Numbered from the stretch's first letter, positions 5,180 to 13,921 are shown. The stretch is DNA of 51,311 nt from Mucilaginibacter sp. (GCA_030445275.1 JAUCSE010000078.1:1-51311); one strand, 5' to 3'. Notes: generated by a model from the letters alone, not told the origin. Numbers and translations are program-made.

Positions 5180-7531
5180 ATGAGAAAAATTTTTACTATT
5201 AAAATGTCCTTGCTCATAATTTGTTCATTTATGTTACAACTTAGAGTTACCGGCCAAACCGTGAAGGATTCAACCCGTGTCATCAATAGAGCAGATTCTC
5301 TTGGCAAAAGTAAAGAAGAGAAAAACAGGAATGTGATGTTGAACGCGGATGCCAATACCGGTCCCCGTAATGTAAACATCGGCTTACCTTTTCAGGGCGA
5401 CATCATTATCCTCGAAAACGACATCCCCGTGGTATATACTTTCTATCCTCAAATACCTATAGGAGTCTGGAGGTATGATAACAGTCTCGGAAGAATAGGA
5501 TTGCTTTCCTTTGCCGAAGGAGCATTGCTTTGGGGCAAGGTTGGGTTCGCCGTAAATAGTTACGACAGGAATGCAGGATCCACGTTTAAAGGTTACGCCT
5601 CAGTTTATACGAACAGCTGGGGCTCCTCCCGCTATGATGTAACGCTAACAGGGCCCTTAAAAAAGGGCTGGGGCTATGATGTCAGCGTGTTTGAGAATTA
5701 CGATCGTTTTAACGGGACTAATTTTATGTTTACGCCCTGGGGCGACAGGACTTCAATCGTTAAGGCGGGTATTTCTAAAAAGTATAAAAATGGTTATGTA
5801 AAGCTTCTTTGGAAACATTCTGAAAGCCGCACGGTGTTAACAAATTTCTATCCGTTAACCTATAATGGCAATGGCAAAACATCCCCTTTATCAAATTTTC
5901 AGCTGGGACGGGATAGTTATTTACTTGCCGATGGCAATGCCCCTTATTATGATCTCAAGACCGGTAAACCAGGGTTTGTTAACGTGAACAGCGATGATGC
6001 AAGTAAAAACATTGCCAATTCTTTTTATCTGACGGGTGACCACAAATTTGGCAATGGCATCAACATGACGTATTCTTCTATGTTCATGAAGGCGAAAGCC
6101 ACATCTTCCGGGCAGTTTCCGATTAGCCTTCAAATTCAGGATCCGGACCAACAGGCAGCTTCAGGCTCAATTTTTAAGCTGCACAACAGCAATACGGTTT
6201 ATAATGGTTCGGCACAGCTGGTTTCCAATATATTTCAACCCCGATCCGACATTACCACACTGATCAGTCGTATTGAATTCACCAAAAAAATCAGCAATCA
6301 CGACCTGCGTCTTGGTTTTACCCAACAATACAATAATATTGGACCTACACAGGTAAACTTTGGCGTATTCTATCAAACTGTTGAGCCCAACCCCAGATTA
6401 TTGGATTTTTATGTCAAAACAGCGCCGGGAACCAATTACCAGGTAACCAATGATTTTGGTTTGCTTCCTTCAGCCGGTGTCGGCGGCTATAGTGAAATGA
6501 AAACGAAAAAGTATGCCATCTACGGATCGGATGATTTTTCAATTAACAAATGGTGGACCGCAGGACTGGGTGCGAGAATCGAACTGGAGAATGATCATGA
6601 AGTCTACGATCCGTATCTGAACTCATTTATTAATGACAGGCCTTTAATCAGCAGGGATTTTAATAACAATTGGAACAAAGTTTTTTTAGCGAGCACGGTG
6701 ATCAAGGCTACAGCAAAGTTTGGCTTTTTGGCTGATTTTACTTACAACGACTGGTATAACAGGTATTGGGATTATGCCTATAAAGATGCTAATGGTAACC
6801 CGATTCCCGCACCCGGATCGCCCGCAGGTGCCACTCCTTTAAATAACGTACCCATAGCAGGCCGGCAGAAGGTTATAAATTATGGTGGGGGAATTTATTT
6901 TAACTGGGGGGATGCTTTAAGTCTGGTATCAAAAGTAACGAAGATTACCAAAGAAAATAACGTGGCAACTGCCAATATTACTAATCCTGCTGATCCAACA
7001 CAGGTAGCCACCTTTTATCCTATACTATATAATATCGAAACTATTGGCTGGACTACAGATATCGTGTCAAGACCGATGAAAGGACTCAGTATACATTATT
7101 TGTTAACCATACAAAACCCGCAATACAAAAATTATCAATATAGTGCCTTTGGCGTGAATTACAATATCAGTAACAATGTGATTCCCGAACTTTCAAAGGT
7201 ACTGATGGAGTTTGACCCCAGCTATACCTTTATGAAGGGTTCGCTCCGGGCCTGGGTTAGTGTCCGGTATTTCGGGAAACAATATGCCAACCAAACGAAT
7301 GCATTTTTTTATAACGGATGGATTGAAAATTTTGGAGGGCTGGATTATCGCATGAGCCGAAGTATTGACTTTAAGTTCCAGGTAACCAATTTCCTGGATC
7401 AGAAAGGGGTAAAAGGTGCCATACAAGGAGCTGACCAGATTACTGACGTTACGCCTTACATCAACAGAAAAATTGTAGCCTCGGCCATACGTCCAAGAAC
7501 ATTTGAGCTCACGGCAAATTTCAAGTTTTAA
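5180..7531 (+). CDS. Compact TonB-dependent receptor-like outer membrane barrel
   Basis: Encodes 783 residues from ATG 5180. That start gives a proper signal peptide ending about LRVTGQ; the frame could begin at TTG 5147 but that lies inside a palindrome. After a short charged linker comes the second half of a plug-like region (GPRNVNIGLPFQGDIIILENDIPVVY near residues 55-80) and then a barrel rich in alternating aromatic strands, ending RTFELTANFKF with the terminal aromatic used for outer membrane assembly. There is no STN or carboxypeptidase-regulatory domain and no SusD partner, so it differs from the SusC proteins further on. It heads a probable operon with two small exported proteins, a GH13 enzyme and an esterase, so it probably imports the oligosaccharide they release. 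Confidence 0.82.
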   Translation: MRKIFTIKMSLLIICSFMLQLRVTGQTVKDSTRVINRADSLGKSKEEKNRNVMLNADANTGPRNVNIGLPFQGDIIILENDIPVVYTFYPQIPIGVWRYDNSLGRIGLLSFAEGALLWGKVGFAVNSYDRNAGSTFKGYASVYTNSWGSSRYDVTLTGPLKKGWGYDVSVFENYDRFNGTNFMFTPWGDRTSIVKAGISKKYKNGYVKLLWKHSESRTVLTNFYPLTYNGNGKTSPLSNFQLGRDSYLLADGNAPYYDLKTGKPGFVNVNSDDASKNIANSFYLTGDHKFGNGINMTYSSMFMKAKATSSGQFPISLQIQDPDQQAASGSIFKLHNSNTVYNGSAQLVSNIFQPRSDITTLISRIEFTKKISNHDLRLGFTQQYNNIGPTQVNFGVFYQTVEPNPRLLDFYVKTAPGTNYQVTNDFGLLPSAGVGGYSEMKTKKYAIYGSDDFSINKWWTAGLGARIELENDHEVYDPYLNSFINDRPLISRDFNNNWNKVFLASTVIKATAKFGFLADFTYNDWYNRYWDYAYKDANGNPIPAPGSPAGATPLNNVPIAGRQKVINYGGGIYFNWGDALSLVSKVTKITKENNVATANITNPADPTQVATFYPILYNIETIGWTTDIVSRPMKGLSIHYLLTIQNPQYKNYQYSAFGVNYNISNNVIPELSKVLMEFDPSYTFMKGSLRAWVSVRYFGKQYANQTNAFFYNGWIENFGGLDYRMSRSIDFKFQVTNFLDQKGVKGAIQGADQITDVTPYINRKIVASAIRPRTFELTANFKF

Positions 7532-7571
7532 AGTCAAGTTTTTAAAGTTTCACATTTTATACAATTACATC

Positions 7572-7943
7572 ATGAAGAAGTTACCATTAGTTTTAGCGAG
7601 CCTGTTTTTTGTCTTACTTTTTTCGGGTACCGCGAGTGCGCAGCAAAAAAGTTTTTTTATTGGGAAATGGGATGTACTCGTTGTGGGTACCCCTAAAGGA
7701 GACGCCAGGATACTTGTAGAGTTTGTTGCTAAAGATAGCACCACCTTAATGGGACGCATCACAGATCCGGCAACCAAAAAAGTCACTAAGATTGATAAAA
7801 TTGAGGCCAAGGATAAAAGTATTACAGCTTATTTTATTGCAGAGGGTAATAACATTTATCTTTTTTTGGAAAAGAAAGATGAAGATAAGGTAACCGGCAG
7901 TTTAATGGATATGTTCGATGCAAGTGGCTCACGGGTTAAATAG
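7572..7943 (+). CDS. Small exported beta-rich protein
   Basis: Encodes 123 residues from ATG 7572 (MKKLPLVLASL), which gives a clean signal peptide cut after SGTASA; longer upstream starts add an unlikely tail. The mature part opens with FFIGKWDVLVV and shows regular strand-turn patterns (GDARILVEFVAKDSTTLMGRI). It resembles the next gene product: a GxW start, then a line about how much the domain adds, then an acidic-rich end, so both are probably small lipocalin-like barrels. Such proteins often sit beside glycoside hydrolase genes in Bacteroidota; the function is not known. It begins 40 bases after the TonB receptor stop. Confidence 0.75.
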   Translation: MKKLPLVLASLFFVLLFSGTASAQQKSFFIGKWDVLVVGTPKGDARILVEFVAKDSTTLMGRITDPATKKVTKIDKIEAKDKSITAYFIAEGNNIYLFLEKKDEDKVTGSLMDMFDASGSRVK

Positions 7944-7954
7944 TACCGGTACTT

Positions 7955-7980
7955 ACGGGTGGGAAATTTTACCCGTTTTC
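7955..7980 (+). terminator. Hairpin after the first small exported protein
   Basis: ACGGGT (7955-7960) pairs with ACCCGT (7971-7976), followed by TTTC. It is a modest stem that could give partial termination inside the locus. Confidence 0.45.
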
Positions 7981-8185
7981 ATGCCGCTCTCACTTTCAAT
8001 GGCTTTCATAAGAAATAATAATCTGCTCAAAGGAATTTAGTTAACAAATGAAATCAGATCTGGCATGTCTTGTTCTCCTTGTTTTTTTGGTTACCGGCTT
8101 CGTATCGGCAATTCCAATCAAACCATAATATTAATATTTAATGAATTCAAAATCCAATTATCCGTAACAATTAAAAATAAAAATC

Positions 8186-8539
8186 ATGTTAAAAAAAACA
8201 TTTATCTCCGTAGCCATAGTGCTTTTATTTGTAACCGTTTGTTTTGCCGAAGATTTAATCAGCGGCCATTGGGCAGGCAAGGTCATGGATACATATGATC
8301 TTGCTTTTGATTTTAAAGCAGATGGTACTAAACTTACCGGTACCATGTCAGCGACCGATGGTAAACCATCCCCAATTTCTGATGGAGTTATCAAAGCCGA
8401 TTCCGTATTCTTTAAAATACTCTCCCACACCGGCGATTTGGTACCTGTTAAAGGAAAGATAAAAGGGGATGTATTATCCATCGCATTTACTACCTCCGGC
8501 ATGGACATTACCTGCGATCTTAAAAAATCTCCTAAATAA
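8186..8539 (+). CDS. Small exported beta-rich protein, glycoside-hydrolase-associated
   Basis: Encodes 117 residues with a signal peptide (MLKKTFISVAIVLLFVTVCFA). The mature domain runs SGHWAGKVMDTYDLAFDFKADGTKLTGTM and later VPVKGKIKGDVLSIAF, a strand-rich pattern with GxW and LTG motifs seen in small secreted domains found next to or fused to glycoside hydrolases. It is a likely paralog of the 7572 product. The position 96 bases before the GH13 gene, with a hairpin between, supports a supporting role in saccharide handling in the periplasm or outside the cell. No catalytic residues can be named. Confidence 0.78.
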   Translation: MLKKTFISVAIVLLFVTVCFAEDLISGHWAGKVMDTYDLAFDFKADGTKLTGTMSATDGKPSPISDGVIKADSVFFKILSHTGDLVPVKGKIKGDVLSIAFTTSGMDITCDLKKSPK

Positions 8540-8554
8540 AAATACGGTTTAGGT

Positions 8555-8600
8555 AATTTCCTTCAGGAAGTTTAAAGAAATAAACTTTCTGAAGGAAATT
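8555..8600 (+). terminator. Long hairpin before the GH13 gene
   Basis: Arms 8555-8574 and 8581-8600 form a 20-bp stem with one G-U pair and a six-base loop. It lies 16 bases after the small gene and ends 35 bases before the GH13 start, so it may end the upstream transcript or set expression levels within the operon. Confidence 0.6.
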
Positions 8601-8635
8601 TAAGCTCAGGAAAAAACTTAACTAAAACAATAACA

Positions 8636-10345
8636 ATGAAAAAAATATTTTTAAATCTACTCATCGTATTCTCTACTACTATAACCGTGTTTGGTCAAAC
8701 GCAGGGGAATTGGTGGAAAGACACATTTATATACCAGATATATCCCAGAAGTTTTCAGGATAGTAATGGAGATGGAATTGGAGATTTGAAGGGAATTACT
8801 TCAAGGTTGGATTACCTGAAAAGCCTTGGGGTGGAAACGATCTGGCTTTCTCCTATTTTTAAATCACCGATGGATGACATGGGCTATGACATCTCTAACT
8901 ACACCATGATAGACCCGATATTCGGTACAATGGCCGACTTTGACGAGATGTTAGCCGGGATGAAAAAAAGAAATATCCGCCTGATTCTCGACCTTGTCGT
9001 AAATCATACTTCGGACGAACATCCCTGGTTTAAAGAGGCCCGTAAGTCTAAAGATAATCCATATCATGACTATTACATCTGGAAATCAGGTACAAAAGGT
9101 GTGCCGCCCAATAATTGGTTTAGTCTTTTTGGCGGCAGCGCATGGGAATGGAACGAGGCAACACAAGAATACTTCTTGCATTTTTTCTCTAAGAAACAAG
9201 TCGACTTAAACTGGCAAAACCCTAAAATGAGGGATGAGATTTATAAAGCTATGACCTTTTGGCTCAACAAAGGGGTTAGCGGGTATCGTATGGATGTGAT
9301 TACCTTCATATCTAAAAGCCCCACTTTTGAAAACATTAAGTTCTCTTCTAATAGAGCAGAAATGTTAAACGGCCTGAACGGTGTAGTATTTAATGGCCCG
9401 CATATTCATGAATATCTAAAAGAAATGAACGACCGTGTGCTAAGTAAATATAACCTATACACCGTGGGCGAAGGGGCGGGGATATCACTAAACAATATTG
9501 ATCCGTTCATAAATCCCGAAAATCATGAACTACAAACTTTTTATACGTTCGACCACATGTATCTGGACAAGGACATGATGACCAATAAACCAACGAAACT
9601 GGACCTTGTTAAGTTCAAAGCAGCCTTGTCTGCATGGGGCAATAAATTAGACACAAGGGGGCTGAATACTATTTACCTCGGAAATCATGACCAGGTCAGA
9701 AGTTTGTCCCGGTTTGGCGATGATAAAGTATATCGGAACGAGTCTGGCAAAATGTTGGCAACATTGCTTTTCACTCAAGCCAATATTCCGTTCTTTTTGC
9801 AGGGCGATGAGCTGGGCATGAGTAATACCACATTCAAGGGTAAAGAAGAACTGAGGGATGTTTTTGCAATCAATGCTTATAATCAGGCGATTAAACGTTT
9901 CCCTGTTGATTCGGTTATGAAGAGTATAAGCGCAATAACAAGAGACCAAAGCCGAACTCCGTTTCAATGGGATAACTCGGCAAACGCTGGATTTTCTTCT
10001 GGTCAGCCCTGGTTAAAAGTAAATTCAAACTACACCACGGTTAATGTCAAAAATGAAAAAACAGACCCGAATTCCATATTTAATTTCTACAAAAAGGTTA
10101 TTAAGTTAAGAAAGGGAAACCCCGCACTTATACAGGGAGCGTTTAACGACATTGCCCCAGAACACCCCGAAGTGTATGCCTATACTCGTGAACTTAACAG
10201 TGAGAAGTGCCTGATCATACTCAATTTGACTTCAAAAAACACCATTTTTAGCTATAAGCCCGGGAAACTTATTTTAAGCAATTATACAGATGACAAGGGC
10301 GAAGCGTTGCGACCCTATGAAGCGAAAGTATATAAAATTCAATGA
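8636..10345 (+). CDS. Exported alpha-glucosidase, glycoside hydrolase family 13
   Basis: Encodes 569 residues with a signal peptide ending about TVFGQ. The mature protein starts WWKDTFIYQIYPRSFQDSNGDG, the usual opening of oligo-1,6-glucosidase-like GH13 enzymes. All conserved regions are present: DLVVNHTSDEH (region I), GYRMDVI with nucleophile Asp220 (II), VGEGAG with acid/base Glu279 (III) and LGNHDQVR with Asp352 (IV). Region V reads QVDLNW where oligo-1,6-glucosidases have QPDLNW. It should release glucose from the ends of alpha-glucans or isomalto/malto-oligosaccharides in the periplasm. The C-terminal beta domain is complete. Subfamily and linkage preference cannot be fixed from motifs alone. 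It sits with the TonB receptor and an esterase. Confidence 0.93.
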   Translation: MKKIFLNLLIVFSTTITVFGQTQGNWWKDTFIYQIYPRSFQDSNGDGIGDLKGITSRLDYLKSLGVETIWLSPIFKSPMDDMGYDISNYTMIDPIFGTMADFDEMLAGMKKRNIRLILDLVVNHTSDEHPWFKEARKSKDNPYHDYYIWKSGTKGVPPNNWFSLFGGSAWEWNEATQEYFLHFFSKKQVDLNWQNPKMRDEIYKAMTFWLNKGVSGYRMDVITFISKSPTFENIKFSSNRAEMLNGLNGVVFNGPHIHEYLKEMNDRVLSKYNLYTVGEGAGISLNNIDPFINPENHELQTFYTFDHMYLDKDMMTNKPTKLDLVKFKAALSAWGNKLDTRGLNTIYLGNHDQVRSLSRFGDDKVYRNESGKMLATLLFTQANIPFFLQGDELGMSNTTFKGKEELRDVFAINAYNQAIKRFPVDSVMKSISAITRDQSRTPFQWDNSANAGFSSGQPWLKVNSNYTTVNVKNEKTDPNSIFNFYKKVIKLRKGNPALIQGAFNDIAPEHPEVYAYTRELNSEKCLIILNLTSKNTIFSYKPGKLILSNYTDDKGEALRPYEAKVYKIQ

Positions 10346-10535
10346 TCATCAGGCAGGCCCAAATTAAATCAATATTGACTACGCTTTTTAACCGGAATTA
10401 ACTGATGTCAAAAGTAATTGCCGTAAGGGTAATGAGGCAGAAGGGCCTGGAAAGCTCAAATGCTTGTTAATAAGGCTACCAGGCCTAATTAAATAAATAA
10501 CTTATTTCAACTTTAATACTAACCTTTCAATGGTT

Positions 10536-11951
10536 ATGAAAAAATACATTTGCTTTCTTATTCTTTCTCTTTTCACTTTATCGTTAAAGGCCAAAATTCG
10601 CCTGCCAAATATATTGAGTAGCAATATGGTGCTGCAACAGCAAGCAACCACTCAACTATGGGGTTGGGCTAAAGCTACCGAGCGGATAAAAGTAACTACG
10701 TCATGGGACAATAAAATTATTGAAACAAGAACCGATGGAAATGCTAACTGGAAAGTTGACATTCAAACACCGCAGGCGGGTGGCCCCTATACCATTACCC
10801 TGCAGGGTGAAAATACAATTGTACTCGAAAATATCCTGATTGGTGAAGTGTGGGTATGTGGCGGTCAATCAAATATGGAATGGGATTATAACCGTGGCAT
10901 TACTATGGTAAAAGAAGACTTTGATAAACTCAGCAAACTTAAGATCAGATTTTTTAACGTCCCCAGGATAACTTCAAAAACGACACAGGATGATTGCGGC
11001 GGTAATTGGACAGCTTGCGACAGCAACACGCTCAAGTCATTCAGCGCCGTGGGCTATTATTTTGGCAAATACCTCAACCAGGATTTGAATGTGCCTATTG
11101 GACTTATCAGCAGCAACTGGGGAGGCACACCGGCTGAAATTTGGACGCCGGAAAACCTGGTGGAAAGCAATACGATACTAAAAGATGCAGCTACAAAAAA
11201 TAAACCTACACCATTTGCCCCCGTTACCCCAGGCTATGCGTATAATGCTATGATTGCACCTATAGTTAATTATAATATCGAAGGTGTAATTTGGTACCAG
11301 GGTGAAAGTAACAAGGAGGCCCCTGCGAGTTATGCCGAATTAATGGATATAATGATAAATGCATGGCGTAAGGCCTGGAACAAAGAGTTTCCATTTTATT
11401 ACGTACAAATTGCACCGTTTAAATACGAAAGACACAATATAGGCGCACTGGTACGGGAAGCTCAGGCCAAAAATCTCTCCATAAAAAATACCGGGATGAT
11501 TGTTATTTCTGATCTGGTTAATGATACATTGAATATCCACCCTCCCAATAAAAAGGATGTTGGCCTTCGTCTTGCCAATTTAGCTTTGGGCGAAACTTAT
11601 GGTATAAAAAAAGATGTTTATAAGAGTCCGCTTTTAAAAGCTTTCAAAGTAAATGGAAGCCATATCGTCATTGATTTTGATAATGCAGAGACGGGGTTAA
11701 TGTTTAAAGGAGAAAGCCCAAAAGAAATTTTTATAGCTGGTGTCGACAGGATTTTTTTTCCGGCAATGGTTAAAATAAAGGGAGAGAAAATCATTGTTTC
11801 AAACAAGGCGGTAAAAACACCAGTTGCTGTCCGTTATCAATTTAGTAATACAGGGATTGGCAACCTTTTTAACAAAGCCGGGTTGCCTGTTGGCCCTTTC
11901 AGGACAGATGACTGGGAGGTTGACACCAGTAAGCTTAAATATAAGAAATAA
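10536..11951 (+). CDS. Exported SGNH carbohydrate esterase, sialate O-acetylesterase family
   Basis: Encodes 471 residues from ATG 10536 (MKKYICFLIL), giving a signal peptide ending near LKAK; ATG 10530 would add two residues. Family marks are the N-terminal LPNILSSNMVLQQ with a beta-sandwich domain, the nucleophile block CGGQSNMEW (Ser112), SSNWGGTPAEIW, the strongly conserved IWYQGESN, and the late His in LNIHPPNKKDVGLRLA that completes the catalytic site. Family members remove O-acetyl groups from sialic acid or, very often in Bacteroidota, from plant polysaccharides. No sialic acid genes are nearby, so a plant-glycan or acetylated oligosaccharide substrate is likelier. The gene follows the GH13 gene by about 190 bases and probably ends the locus. 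Confidence 0.9.
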   Translation: MKKYICFLILSLFTLSLKAKIRLPNILSSNMVLQQQATTQLWGWAKATERIKVTTSWDNKIIETRTDGNANWKVDIQTPQAGGPYTITLQGENTIVLENILIGEVWVCGGQSNMEWDYNRGITMVKEDFDKLSKLKIRFFNVPRITSKTTQDDCGGNWTACDSNTLKSFSAVGYYFGKYLNQDLNVPIGLISSNWGGTPAEIWTPENLVESNTILKDAATKNKPTPFAPVTPGYAYNAMIAPIVNYNIEGVIWYQGESNKEAPASYAELMDIMINAWRKAWNKEFPFYYVQIAPFKYERHNIGALVREAQAKNLSIKNTGMIVISDLVNDTLNIHPPNKKDVGLRLANLALGETYGIKKDVYKSPLLKAFKVNGSHIVIDFDNAETGLMFKGESPKEIFIAGVDRIFFPAMVKIKGEKIIVSNKAVKTPVAVRYQFSNTGIGNLFNKAGLPVGPFRTDDWEVDTSKLKYKK

Positions 11952-11967
11952 AGTTTTTGGTCTGTGT

Positions 11968-12123
11968 GTGATCTCAAACCCATGTGTCCCAAACGTTTCC
12001 TTTGGAAGAAATGGCCAAAGCCCATTCACTCATCCAAACAAAAAGTGCGGTGGGCAAGATTATCGTAACGGTGTAAACAACGGAAGGAATAAGCGAATAT
12101 TGTTCGCTTATTCTTTGCTATTT
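11968..12123 (+). pseudogene. 3' remnant of a quinone oxidoreductase gene
   Basis: From 11968 the sequence is nearly identical to 49659-49813, the last 32 codons, stop and terminator of the intact gene at 48801. The frame from 11978 reads THVSQTFPLEEMAKAHSLIQ and on to IIVTV with a stop at 12074-12076; only three residue or silent sites differ. Upstream of 11978 one A of the run CTCAAAACCC has been lost, and homology stops near GTGATCTC. Everything before, including the cofactor domain, is absent, so it makes no enzyme. It lies directly after the esterase gene and before the HxlR gene on the other strand. Confidence 0.85.
12088..12112 (+). terminator. Terminator carried with the remnant
   Basis: Arms 12088-12097 and 12103-12112 (10 bp, loop TATTG) followed by CTTTG. 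The same hairpin follows the intact gene at 49778-49800. It may now end transcription from the esterase locus and from the opposing HxlR gene. Confidence 0.7.
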
Positions 12124-12215
12124 GAAAGATAAGGGGAAACGCATCGACGTTTCTATTGCAAGATCGCTGCGTCTGACACTTGAGCTGGGATTATCTGACT
12201 GAAAAAGTTGAAGCC

Positions 12216-12602
12216 TCACCCGACTGTTTTTCTGTTTTCCATCACGTGAGGGTTGGCGCCCGTAATTACTTTTTCCAGGTAAGTACGATTTTGATCTCCC
12301 CAATGATTCATTGCATCAATCACTAACATGAGTGATTCTCCTAATGGTGTTAAGGAATATTCAACTTTTAGCGGCAACTGATGATAAATTTTTTTTGCTA
12401 TGATCCCATGTTCTTCCAGTTGTTTCAACTGTAAGTTTAATACGCGTTTTGTTGCGTCGGGCAGCGCTCTTTGCAACTCACTTGGTCTTTTAATCCCTTC
12501 ACATATGGCATAAACAAGGCTGACTTTCCATTTTCCGTTTAAAACTTCTTTTGTCAAGTGAAGGCCGCAATCAATGGGCAATGGGATTTTTCTTTCGTAC
12601 AT
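12216..12602 (-). CDS. HxlR-family transcriptional regulator
   Basis: Encodes 128 residues on the minus strand. The winged helix-turn-helix is typical of HxlR proteins: GKWKVSLVYAICEGIKRPSEL, then LNLQLKQLEEHGIIAKKIYHQLPLKVEYSLTPLGESL, with the wing motif VEYSLT. A single N-terminal cysteine (Cys12 in PIDCGL) sits where quinone and electrophile sensors of this family (YodB, HypR, QorR) have their redox cysteine. The gene is divergent from the old-yellow-enzyme gene at 12742 with 139 bases between, so it most likely represses that reductase and releases it when the cysteine is modified. It is distinct in sequence from the second HxlR protein at 48310. Function by analogy; binding site not proven. 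Confidence 0.92.
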   Translation of the reverse strand: MYERKIPLPIDCGLHLTKEVLNGKWKVSLVYAICEGIKRPSELQRALPDATKRVLNLQLKQLEEHGIIAKKIYHQLPLKVEYSLTPLGESLMLVIDAMNHWGDQNRTYLEKVITGANPHVMENRKTVG

Positions 12603-12646
12603 CTGGAAACGTTCTTACAAAGATAACCATAAGTACATCATAGTGA

Positions 12647-12671
12647 TATAGGGGATTAATTTGTCCCTATA
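12647..12671 (+). promoter_or_regulatory. Inverted repeat in the HxlR/reductase divergent promoter
   Basis: TATAGGG (12647-12653) and CCCTATA (12665-12671) form a perfect inverted repeat with an 11-base spacer, 45 bases from the HxlR start and 70 from the reductase start. Symmetry and position fit a dimeric winged-helix operator for both genes. Confidence 0.45.
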
Positions 12672-12741
12672 GGAATAAATAGCCCCTTATTGCGATAATG
12701 GTGATGGTGTTTCATTTTTGACTTAAATAAAAAACACGAAA

Positions 12742-13845
12742 ATGCAAAATCAAGAACCACTTTTAACAACATATCAAATGGGTGATATTCTGCTCCCTAA
12801 CAGGGTAGTGATGACATCTTTAACCCGCTGCAGGGCCACCAATCCTGATCTTGCGCCTACCGACTTACACGTTGAATATTATGCCCAGCGGGCCTCTGCA
12901 GGCTTTATACTTACCGAAGGTACCTGGATAAGTGAAAGAGCCGTTGGATTTATTAATATTCCCGGCATCTACAGTAAAACGCAGACAGAGGCCTGGAAAC
13001 GGGTAACCGATGCGGTACACGAAAAAAATGGGAAGATATTTGTGCAGTTGGTCCATAGCGGATCGGTGTCCCATCCTGATTTTCTTCAGGGAGAGTTGCC
13101 GCTGGGACCGTCGGCCATTAATCCGCAGGAGAAAGCTTTCACCCCTCTGGGTTTTAAAGACACCCTGACACCTGCTGAATACACCACTGTGCAGATTAAG
13201 GAAACCATAGGGGAATACAGACTGGCAGCAGAAAACGCGAAGAAGGCAGGATTTGACGGTTTGGAAATTCACGCGCAGATATTCACGCTGATCCCGCAAT
13301 TCTTAAGTGAAGCCACTAATCAGCGTACCGATGAATACGGCGGCAGTATAGAAAACCGGGCGAGGCTGCTATTTGAAATTCTGGATACCGTAAAAAAGGT
13401 ATATCCAGCAAAGCGGATCGGTGTTAAATTTACACCCGCAGCCTTCAATCCGGGAATCATTAAACCGGATATTACCACAATTACGATGTTCGATTATATT
13501 CTTGAAAAGTTGAACGGTTATCATCTTGCATATGTAGAACTTGTAGGCCCTGCGGTAGATTTAACGGGAACACCTTTAGACCTTTTAAAAGACAATTACT
13601 TTGAGCACTTCAGAAATATCTATAATGGAACAATAATGGCTAACCTGGGTTTCACACAGGAAAGCGGCAATGCAATTATCAGCAAGGGAACTGCTGACCT
13701 GGTCTCATTTGGCACCCTCTATATTGCCAATCCCGATCTGGTACAGCGTTTCGAGCAAAATAGTCTATTATCAAAAGGCGACCCTGACACTTATTATGCT
13801 GGGGAAGCCAAAGGTTTTACCGATTATCCTTTCGTCACGAGTTAA
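12742..13845 (+). CDS. Old yellow enzyme family alkene reductase with altered active site
   Basis: Encodes 367 residues, the normal length for OYE/NemA flavoproteins. The FMN barrel is clear: MTSLTRCRATNPDLAPTDLHVEYYAQRAS, ILTEGTWIS, IFVQLVHSGSVSHPDF and the hallmark TNQRTDEYGGSIENRARLL. These enzymes use NAD(P)H and FMN to reduce activated C=C bonds of electrophiles. The usual substrate-binding motif HxxH/N-GYL is changed: His177 is kept, but the second His or Asn is Ile180 and the proton-donor Tyr region reads FTLI. So the substrate set or even activity may differ. The divergent HxlR gene suggests induction by quinones or reactive electrophiles. The protein has no signal and is cytoplasmic. 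Confidence 0.9.
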   Translation: MQNQEPLLTTYQMGDILLPNRVVMTSLTRCRATNPDLAPTDLHVEYYAQRASAGFILTEGTWISERAVGFINIPGIYSKTQTEAWKRVTDAVHEKNGKIFVQLVHSGSVSHPDFLQGELPLGPSAINPQEKAFTPLGFKDTLTPAEYTTVQIKETIGEYRLAAENAKKAGFDGLEIHAQIFTLIPQFLSEATNQRTDEYGGSIENRARLLFEILDTVKKVYPAKRIGVKFTPAAFNPGIIKPDITTITMFDYILEKLNGYHLAYVELVGPAVDLTGTPLDLLKDNYFEHFRNIYNGTIMANLGFTQESGNAIISKGTADLVSFGTLYIANPDLVQRFEQNSLLSKGDPDTYYAGEAKGFTDYPFVTS

Positions 13846-13879
13846 ACCATGGTGGATATTACAGGAGGCCTGACCTTGC

Positions 13880-13921
13880 GATTCATCTTACACAACTTCA
13901 TATAGTTGTGTAAGATGAATC
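13880..13921 (+). terminator. Perfect 18-bp hairpin after the alkene reductase
   Basis: Arms 13880-13897 and 13904-13921 are exact complements with a six-base loop. The hairpin separates the reductase gene from module A; without a T tract it could be a terminator or processing site. Confidence 0.65.

Noticed and set aside
8065..8298. 77-codon frame overlapping the small exported protein gene at 8186
   Set aside because: The signal peptide and domain of the 8186 frame are far more convincing.
11824..12132. 102-codon frame running from the esterase gene through the oxidoreductase remnant
   Set aside because: It mixes an out-of-frame part of the esterase with the remnant in a wrong frame.
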